Shown here piece by piece: positions 1 through 3,935 of a stretch of 5,785 nt of DNA. How positions within the stretch are numbered: position 1 is the first letter of the stretch; every line of letters begins with the position of its first letter. The stretch covers positions 1 to 5,785 of the forward strand of contig CAMOQV010000078.1 of assembly GCA_946623205.1 (NCBI GenBank), read 5' to 3'. A model generated the notes under the pieces. It did no database searches. It saw only the letters and a program-made list of their open reading frames with translations, and had not been told where the DNA came from. This DNA comes from an uncultured Clostridia bacterium. GTDB taxonomy: Bacteria; Bacillota; Clostridia; Christensenellales; UBA3700. The position numbers were made by a program, and so were the translations under genes.

Positions 1-237
1 GAAGATCAAAAGCAAGCAGTTGTTGATAAGATTAATGCAATCATTACTTCTAATGAAGGTAGTGTAGACAATTTAGACAAGTGGGGAACACGTAAATTGG
101 CTTACTCTATTAACTTCAAGCAAGAAGGATACTATGTATTAGTTGAGTTTACAGCTCCAGCTCAAGTTCCAGCATTGATCGAAAGACAAATTCGTATCAT
201 GGATGAAACTTACAGATGCATGATCATTAGAAAATAA
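1..237 (+). CDS. rpsF: 30S ribosomal protein S6, C-terminal part (5' end outside window)
   Basis: S6 is a small-subunit ribosomal protein that binds 16S rRNA in the platform together with S18. The visible frame runs from base 1 to a TAA at 235-237 and gives 78 residues. They carry the usual S6 core: WGTRKLAY at residues 28-35, then EGYYVLVEF, and a final strand ending in the MDETYRCMIIRK tail. S6 proteins are normally about 95 residues, so roughly 15-20 N-terminal residues lie upstream of the window. The stop codon overlaps the ssb ribosome binding site (TAAGGAG), which suggests coupled translation. The order rpsF-ssb-rpsR is the classic bacterial arrangement and confirms the call. Confidence 0.96.
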   Translation, partial: EDQKQAVVDKINAIITSNEGSVDNLDKWGTRKLAYSINFKQEGYYVLVEFTAPAQVPALIERQIRIMDETYRCMIIRK

Positions 238-248
238 GGAGAAAATTT

Positions 249-650
249 ATGAACAAGGTATTTTTAATAGGCAATTTATCTAGCGACGTAGAAAAAAAGA
301 CAACATCAACAGGTGTTTCTTATTGTAGATTTTCTATCGCAGTAAATCGTAGATTTGCAAAGACAAGTGATGAAGTAGATTTCTTTAACATTCTTTGCTG
401 GAGAGGTTTAGCTGATACATGTGCTAACAATCTAGTTAAGGGAAGAAAAGTTGCTATCGCTGGTTCTATCCAAATCAACAAATACCAAGCACAAGATGGA
501 TCAACTCGTCAAACTATTGAGATTACAGCAGACGATGTTGAGTTCTTATCACCAAAGGATGGCGCTAAAGCTTCATCTGACGGCGAGAGCAATGAACCAG
601 TAGCTCCGGAAGAAGATACTACTGTAGCTGAAGGCGATTTGCCATTTTAA
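249..650 (+). CDS. ssb: Single-stranded DNA-binding protein
   Basis: SSB coats single-stranded DNA in replication, repair and recombination and recruits partner enzymes through its C-terminal tip. The 133-residue product starts MNKVFLIGNL, the first OB-fold strand. DEVDFFNILCWRGLADTCAN (41-60) holds the conserved tryptophan W51, and GRKVAIAGSI and the DGSTRQTIEITADDVEF block complete the fold by about residue 101. A short acidic, low-complexity linker follows, and the protein ends in EGDLPF, the standard partner-binding tip (DDDIPF in E. coli). The ATG lies 7 bases after AAGGAG, which overlaps the rpsF stop. It sits between rpsF and rpsR, as in most Firmicutes. The linker is short, but nothing essential is missing. 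Confidence 0.97.
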   Translation: MNKVFLIGNLSSDVEKKTTSTGVSYCRFSIAVNRRFAKTSDEVDFFNILCWRGLADTCANNLVKGRKVAIAGSIQINKYQAQDGSTRQTIEITADDVEFLSPKDGAKASSDGESNEPVAPEEDTTVAEGDLPF

Positions 651-667
651 TAAAGGAGATTTAAAAA

Positions 668-958
668 ATGGAAGATAAGGAAAAGGTTGTTACAGCTGCT
701 CAAGCAGCTCCTGCAAAGGAAGGAAAGAGACCATTCAACGCAAAGAGAGCTCCTCGTAGAAAGGTTTGCACATTCTGTGTAGACAAGGCTGAATACATCG
801 ATTACAAAGATGTTGCTAAACTACGTAAGTTCGTTACAGAAAATGGTAAGATTTTACCAAGAAGAATGAGTGGCGTATGTGCTAAGCACCAAAGAATGTT
901 AACAACAGCTATCAAGAGAGCTAGAGAAATGGCTCTTCTACCATATGTAGCTGACTAA
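668..958 (+). CDS. rpsR: 30S ribosomal protein S18, zinc-binding type
   Basis: S18 binds next to S6 on the 30S platform. The 96-residue product has a 30-residue basic, Ala/Lys-rich N-terminal extension before the conserved core, so it is longer than the usual 75-80 residues. The core has C34-T-F-C37 and later C71-A-K-H74, a CxxC...CxxH set expected to bind zinc (the C+ form). It also has the signature GKILPRRMSG and the ending AIKRAREMALLPYV. A clear AAAGGAGAT site at 652-660 precedes the ATG, only 17 bases after ssb stops, so the three genes are one transcript. No rplI or dnaB follows; a terminator begins about 25 bases after the stop. Confidence 0.97.
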   Translation: MEDKEKVVTAAQAAPAKEGKRPFNAKRAPRRKVCTFCVDKAEYIDYKDVAKLRKFVTENGKILPRRMSGVCAKHQRMLTTAIKRAREMALLPYVAD

Positions 959-959
959 T

Positions 960-999
960 TAACAATTACATATAAAGAAATAGGATCACCAATAAAATG
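960..999 (+). repeat. 40-bp direct repeat, copy 1 (rpsR terminator region)
   Basis: This 40-bp stretch just after the rpsR stop matches 3229-3268 at 39 of 40 positions; the only difference is A970 against T3239. It contains the upstream arm of the rpsR terminator. After the 46 extra bases in this copy, both copies resume with GTGGTC, the downstream arm. The two copies bracket the DUF6273 lipoprotein, the decayed region and the HipA-like gene. The identity is seen directly; whether it arose by duplication during insertion of that segment is inference. Confidence 0.9.
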
Positions 1000-1059
1000 A
1001 TATGCACCTCCTTGTTGTCCAACAATTGGGGTGCATATCAAAATGGTGGTCCTTTTTTT
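982..1059 (+). terminator. Rho-independent terminator of the rpsF-ssb-rpsR operon, with an inserted inner hairpin
   Basis: The outer stem pairs AGGATCACC (982-990) with GGTGGTCCT (1045-1053) over 9 bp including one G-U pair, and runs directly into seven T residues (1053-1059). Inside it is a second long hairpin: 11 bp pairing 998-1008 with 1030-1040, then TTGTTG (1012-1017) with CAACAA (1020-1025) at the tip. It probably ends the ribosomal operon transcript. The copy at 3253-3283 has the same outer stem with only an 8-base loop, showing that the inner hairpin is an addition. Confidence 0.85.
998..1040. mobile_element. 43-bp palindromic inverted-repeat insertion (MITE-like) in the terminator loop
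   Basis: The element begins TGATATGCACC and ends GGTGCATATCA, an 11-bp perfect inverted repeat, and the centre is also palindromic (TTGTTG-TC-CAACAA). It is flanked by AAA at 995-997 and 1041-1043. The homologous terminator at 3229-3283 lacks exactly 46 bp, equal to the element plus one AAA, and so shows the empty site. That pattern fits transposition with a 3-bp target duplication. Since AAAATG is repeated at 994-999 and 1040-1045, the boundaries could shift by a few bases. The TG...CA ends and the block GCACCCCAATTGTTGGAC on the minus strand resemble, from memory, IS3/IS150-group insertion sequence ends; that link is tentative. It encodes nothing. Confidence 0.65.
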
Positions 1060-1096
1060 GTGGCTAGTTTTGTCGGTTATTAGTCAAGTAACGCCC

Positions 1097-1125
1097 TTGA
1101 TAAAACTACTATTGCTAGTTACAAT
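1097..1125 (+). promoter_or_regulatory. Sigma-A-type promoter of the DUF6273 lipoprotein gene
   Basis: TTGATA (1097-1102) and TACAAT (1120-1125) are separated by exactly 17 bp, close to the TTGACA/TATAAT consensus. Transcription would start near 1131-1133, almost at the AAGGGGGT ribosome binding site (1132-1139), giving a very short leader. It lies after the ribosomal operon's terminator, so the lipoprotein gene has its own transcription start. No operator was recognised. Confidence 0.75.
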
Positions 1126-1146
1126 TTAATTAAGGGGGTATTTGTT

Positions 1147-1821
1147 ATGAAGAAGATATTTACTGTTCTAATTCTTACCATTTTGATATTAACTTGTATT
1201 TGTTTTGCGGGATGCGGATCAAAAGCATCGGAACCAGAAGAAACGGGTCCTGAAATAATAAAATTTGGAAAATACATTCAAACATCCACAGACATTGCTA
1301 TAGATATCGAGTGGATTGTATTAGAAAAAGATGGAAATAAAGCGTTAATACTTTCACGTTATATTTTAGATACGATGAAGTATGATGATTCTTCTAGCAT
1401 TTACGCAAACAGTTATATAAGAGAATGGTTAAACGATACTTTTTATAATGCAGCATTTACAGAAGAAGAAAAGTCAAAGATATTAACCACTTCAGTAGAT
1501 AATAGCGTAGCATCTACAGGTGCAGAAAGTAATCCATATGCTACGGTTAATACAGAGGATAAGATATTCTTGTTGTCTCAAAAGGAAGCAACAGAGTATT
1601 TCCCAACAGAGAACGAGAGAAAGGCATCGGGCACAGTAAAAGCTAAGCAAAGAGGTTTATATGAATATTTGGGTTATTCTAGTTGGTGGCTACGTTCGCC
1701 ACATTCGGAGAGAGCGAGTTACGCAAGAATTATTAACTACGCCGGTCGTAATGACACCAGTAAACCAGTATCAGAGTCTACTCAGGCGGGTGCTCGTCCA
1801 GCTTGTTGGGTTGAGCTATAA
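1147..1821 (+). CDS. Lipoprotein with DUF6273 domain
   Basis: The 224-residue product is a predicted lipoprotein. It has a lysine-bearing start (MKK), a hydrophobic stretch at 4-20 and the lipobox F20-A-G-C23, so it should be lipid-anchored outside the membrane at C23. A short acidic spacer leads into a domain I recognise as DUF6273, common in gut Firmicutes. Landmarks are FGKY (40-43), WIVLE (56-60), ALILSRYILD (66-75), SYIREWLNDTFYNAAF (89-104), EDKIFLLS (137-144), WWLRSP (180-185) and GARPACWVEL at the end. The domain's biochemical role is unknown to me, and the protein contains nothing else. The ATG has AAGGGGGT 7 bases upstream and a strong promoter before that. A decayed region and a HipA-like gene follow on the same strand. 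Confidence 0.85.
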   Translation: MKKIFTVLILTILILTCICFAGCGSKASEPEETGPEIIKFGKYIQTSTDIAIDIEWIVLEKDGNKALILSRYILDTMKYDDSSSIYANSYIREWLNDTFYNAAFTEEEKSKILTTSVDNSVASTGAESNPYATVNTEDKIFLLSQKEATEYFPTENERKASGTVKAKQRGLYEYLGYSSWWLRSPHSERASYARIINYAGRNDTSKPVSESTQAGARPACWVEL

Positions 1822-2023
1822 AGCAAATTGAAGTTTAACGAAAAGGGATATTTAATAGAGACTTGTTTATATGGACAAGACTTAATGAAAAAAGTGTTAG
1901 ATAAATATCATATTAGTTATTGAAAATACAACATTTGTTGATAGAGTTCAACAACAAATCAAAGAACAGGGATTACAAATAAAAGGTGGACCTTATTTTA
2001 ATAAACGAGTAGTGTCGTTTTGA
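1822..2023 (+). pseudogene. Probable gene remnant, frameshifted, family not recognised
   Basis: No intact gene is present, but two successive frames read like protein. In the lipoprotein's own frame, directly after its TAA, codons continue as SKLKFNEKGYLIETCLYG... through DLMKKVLDKYHISY to a TGA at 1921-1923. One base over, a frame open from 1901 continues as IENTTFVDRVQQQIKEQ and then GLQIKGGPYFNKRVVSF, ending at TGA 2021-2023. Joined by a single frameshift around 1901-1923, they give about 65 residues of plausible globular sequence. No in-frame start with a ribosome binding site was found, so the 5' part also seems lost. This may be the tail of a former gene between the lipoprotein and the HipA-like gene. 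Chance open frames in AT-rich spacer are the alternative. No promoter or terminator was convincing before about 2019. Confidence 0.4.
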
Positions 2024-2046
2024 GTATGCCTGCAAAACAATATAGA
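2019..2046 (+). promoter_or_regulatory. Possible promoter of the HipA-like gene
   Basis: TTGAGT (2019-2024) and TATAGA (2041-2046) are 16 bp apart, a fair sigma-A match. A perfect TATAAT lies immediately after (2048-2053) but has no good -35 at normal spacing. Either could drive the gene starting at 2087. The assignment rests on motif matching in an AT-rich spacer. Confidence 0.4.
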
Positions 2047-2086
2047 TTATAATAGAATTAATTAAGATTAAATGAAAAGGAACTAT

Positions 2087-3196
2087 ATGGCAAAGAATTG
2101 GAAAAGATTTACCATCATGAATAAAAATAGAAGGGTTGCATCTGTAAGAGAAGATGGAACATGTACTATTTATTTGCCAGGAATGTTGCCCTATAATATT
2201 TGCTTAGAAAAAGTAGAAGACACAGATATTGATACTAGATTGAATAATTTAGAGAATTTTTATCACTGGTGTTCATCTAGAGTTTTAACATTAGATAGAA
2301 AATATGCAAAAGAAATATTAAATAGTTTGGGGCAAAAACAATCAACCACAGATAGAGAAAGGGCAAACATAGCAATTTCTTATCATGGCGTTTCTTTTAT
2401 AGACACATATTGGATTAAAAGCAACAGAGAGCGAGTAAAATTTTCTAATATCAATTTATTCACGCATTCTCTATCTAATGCTTTTGTTGATGTTTCGCTA
2501 AGAGGCAAACAATTGGCTGCGCAAGATACAGAATTAATTGACCCATCTGATGCTGCAGGAGATGTTTCTACTGTAGGCGTAGCACCAAAAGCTTGGATTC
2601 GAGAAGGGAACACATTCTATCTATTAAAAGCTGGATCCCCAAAAGAAGTAGAATCAGAATTATTGGCAAGTAAAATAGTAGATTGTTTCAAGATTAATCA
2701 TGTTGATTATCAGCCAGATGTATATTGTGGAGAAAAGGTGTCAAAAAGTCGCATTATTACATCAATGTCGACTAGCATCGTAGCAATAGAATATATTCAA
2801 ATATATGCGCAAAACAAAGGCTTTGATTGGTTGGAATATGTATTAAAGAAAGACAAATACAACTACTACATGATGAACATAGTTGATTATTTAATTGGGA
2901 ACACAGATAGACATTGGGGCAATTGGGGTTTTGAAATAGATAATGTTAACAATAAGCCAGGAAGATTATACGACTTAATGGATTTCAATAAGGCATTTAA
3001 TTCGTACGATACAATCGATGGATCATATTGTCAAACAACAAAAAATAAGATTTCTCAAAAAGAAGCTGCAATAGAAGCTGTCAAAGCAGTTGGATTAAAT
3101 CAAATTGCAGAGATTCAAGAAAATTGGTTTAGCAAAAAAAGCGATTGGGAAATGTTCAACAATAGATTAAATATATTAAAGGCCATAGAAGAATAG
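2087..3196 (+). CDS. HipA-like serine/threonine kinase domain protein (orphan)
   Basis: The product resembles HipA-type kinases, toxins that phosphorylate cytoplasmic targets such as aminoacyl-tRNA synthetases; its own target is unknown. I start it at the second ATG (2087, 369 residues), because AAAAGGAA (2075-2082) fits it and the ATG at 2072 has no ribosome binding site. Residue numbers here count from the 2072 ATG (374 residues). A 160-residue N-terminal part includes SYHGVSFIDTYWI. DVSTVGVAPKAW (164-175) looks like the glycine-rich loop, YLLKAG gives candidate lysine K186, and EVESELLAS holds candidate glutamates. GNTDRHWGN (276-284) is the catalytic loop with D279 and N284, and LYDLMDFNKAF (299-309) the metal-binding region. 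All key positions look intact, so an active kinase is plausible. No HipB-like helix-turn-helix gene is visible; directly upstream is a decayed region. A terminator follows at 3253. Confidence 0.8.
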   Translation: MAKNWKRFTIMNKNRRVASVREDGTCTIYLPGMLPYNICLEKVEDTDIDTRLNNLENFYHWCSSRVLTLDRKYAKEILNSLGQKQSTTDRERANIAISYHGVSFIDTYWIKSNRERVKFSNINLFTHSLSNAFVDVSLRGKQLAAQDTELIDPSDAAGDVSTVGVAPKAWIREGNTFYLLKAGSPKEVESELLASKIVDCFKINHVDYQPDVYCGEKVSKSRIITSMSTSIVAIEYIQIYAQNKGFDWLEYVLKKDKYNYYMMNIVDYLIGNTDRHWGNWGFEIDNVNNKPGRLYDLMDFNKAFNSYDTIDGSYCQTTKNKISQKEAAIEAVKAVGLNQIAEIQENWFSKKSDWEMFNNRLNILKAIEE

Positions 3197-3228
3197 ATAG
3201 CTGCACAGCGCTAATTTTACTTGTGCTG

Positions 3229-3268
3229 TAACAATTACTTATAAAGAAATAGGATCACCAATAAAATG
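3229..3268 (+). repeat. 40-bp direct repeat, copy 2 (terminator region after the HipA-like gene)
   Basis: This copy matches 960-999 at 39 of 40 bases and then continues with GTGGTC and a T-rich run, as copy 1 does beyond its inserted palindrome. It lacks the 46 extra bases of copy 1, so it represents the uninterrupted form. It marks the right boundary of the accessory segment. What lies beyond (the minus-strand lipoprotein) may once have been the direct neighbour of rpsR. Confidence 0.9.
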
Positions 3269-3283
3269 GTGGTCATTATTTTT
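3253..3283 (+). terminator. Rho-independent terminator of the HipA-like gene (uninterrupted copy)
   Basis: GATCACC (3253-3259) pairs with GGTGGTC (3268-3274) over 7 bp with one G-U pair and an 8-base loop AATAAAAT, followed by a T-rich tract ending TTTTT at 3283. The left flank, read on the minus strand, is also T-rich (CTATTTCTTTAT). It may therefore stop transcripts of the convergent lipoprotein gene too, though with a weaker T run. Confidence 0.75.
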
Positions 3284-3302
3284 GTAATCTATCGGCAAAA
3301 TA

Positions 3303-3830
3303 TTATTTACTTAAATTGTAATAGAAATAATAATAATCAACTATTTTTTCAGAATATAGATTATCTAAATCTTTATAATCAGATTTCTTTAAAGCATAGG
3401 CATATACTTTAACTCGAGGTTTAATTACCTCAGAGTCGCTTATAACACGTCTTAGAGGATATATTATGTTTTTCTTAAATAAAAGGTCTATAGTAGCGAG
3501 TGTATCTGTTGCTTGGTAATCAATGACTACAAATAAGAATGTTTTGTCAAAAGCTTCTTCTGTACAATATGCTTCATATTCTGTTCCTGGAATAACTAAG
3601 TTATATGATGCTTGAATATCCGCACTGCTAGATAAGAAAGAATCAAGTTCTTCTTTTGTTTTAATAATATGACAACTAGATTCTGTAATAGAACCATCAG
3701 AAAAAGATTGCTTGAAAGATTTCTCTACATTTATAAAAGAAAAACCTTTTTTCTCTTCAATAGTTTTTGCTGAACAACAGCATAATAATAAGCATAAAGC
3801 GACACAAATAAATACAATTACTTTTTTCAT
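3303..3830 (-). CDS. Small lipoprotein of unknown function
   Basis: The 175-residue product begins MKKVIVFICVALCLLLCCCS. This is a lysine-bearing start, a hydrophobic core and a cysteine-rich lipobox (L16-C-C-C19), so lipid anchoring at C19 is likely, with C17 and C18 as less likely sites. The mature part is rich in Lys, Asp and Tyr. It includes HIIKTKEELDSFLSSSADIQ (residues 54-73), TFLFVVIDYQATDTLATIDL, PRVKVYAYALKK and a Tyr-rich tail. The pattern 'I-x-T-K-E-E-L-D-x-F' followed by a beta-rich segment is loosely like PrcB-type secreted proteins, which is not enough for a name. The frame is open 17 codons further upstream, but GAGAGGG (3838-3844) fits the ATG at 3828-3830 and the promoter overlaps the longer version. 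It converges on the HipA-like gene. Confidence 0.8.
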   Translation of the reverse strand: MKKVIVFICVALCLLLCCCSAKTIEEKKGFSFINVEKSFKQSFSDGSITESSCHIIKTKEELDSFLSSSADIQASYNLVIPGTEYEAYCTEEAFDKTFLFVVIDYQATDTLATIDLLFKKNIIYPLRRVISDSEVIKPRVKVYAYALKKSDYKDLDNLYSEKIVDYYYFYYNLSK

Positions 3831-3851
3831 AAGACAACCCTCTCTATTAAA

Positions 3852-3881
3852 ATTATGCAATATGTGTTGATTTGTTGTCAA
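3852..3881 (-). promoter_or_regulatory. Sigma-A-type promoter of the minus-strand lipoprotein gene
   Basis: On the minus strand, a perfect TTGACA (3876-3881) and CATAAT (3852-3857) are 18 bp apart. The ribosome binding site GAGAGGG and the ATG at 3830 follow closely. Its position shows the gene is transcribed independently of the large repeat protein gene upstream and rules out the longer reading frame that starts at 3881. Confidence 0.75.
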
Positions 3882-3906
3882 TACGAGGGAGGGGGTATAA
3901 ATAGGG

Positions 3907-3929
3907 AAAAAGGGCTCTTGCGAGCCCTT
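3907..3929 (-). terminator. Rho-independent terminator of the InlB/BspA repeat protein gene
   Basis: A perfect 8-bp stem, AAGGGCTC (3910-3917) with GAGCCCTT (3922-3929), has a four-base loop. On the minus strand it is followed by five T residues (complement of A3907-3911, partly shared with the stem) and then CCC. It lies just 6 bases past the stop codon of the upstream minus-strand gene, separating it from the lipoprotein's promoter. Confidence 0.88.
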
Positions 3930-3935
3930 AAAATA

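Noticed and set aside
1933..1959. 8-bp perfect inverted repeat ATTTGTTG / CAACAAAT with an 11-base loop
   Set aside because: It is not followed by a T run and lies within the protein-like remnant, so it is neither a terminator nor a supported operator.
2383..2613. Minus-strand open frame of 76 codons inside the HipA-like gene
   Set aside because: It is antisense to a gene with clear domain motifs, has no ribosome binding site that I can see and gives no recognisable protein.
3201..3230. Possible extra hairpin between the HipA-like stop and its terminator (ACAGC / GCTGT)
   Set aside because: The stem is only 5 bp with a long loop, and a better terminator follows within 30 bases.
3831..3881. 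Longer start for the minus-strand lipoprotein, adding 17 residues from 3881
   Set aside because: The extra codons overlap the TTGACA/CATAAT promoter, have no ribosome binding site and would bury the signal peptide. The ATG at 3830 fits better.
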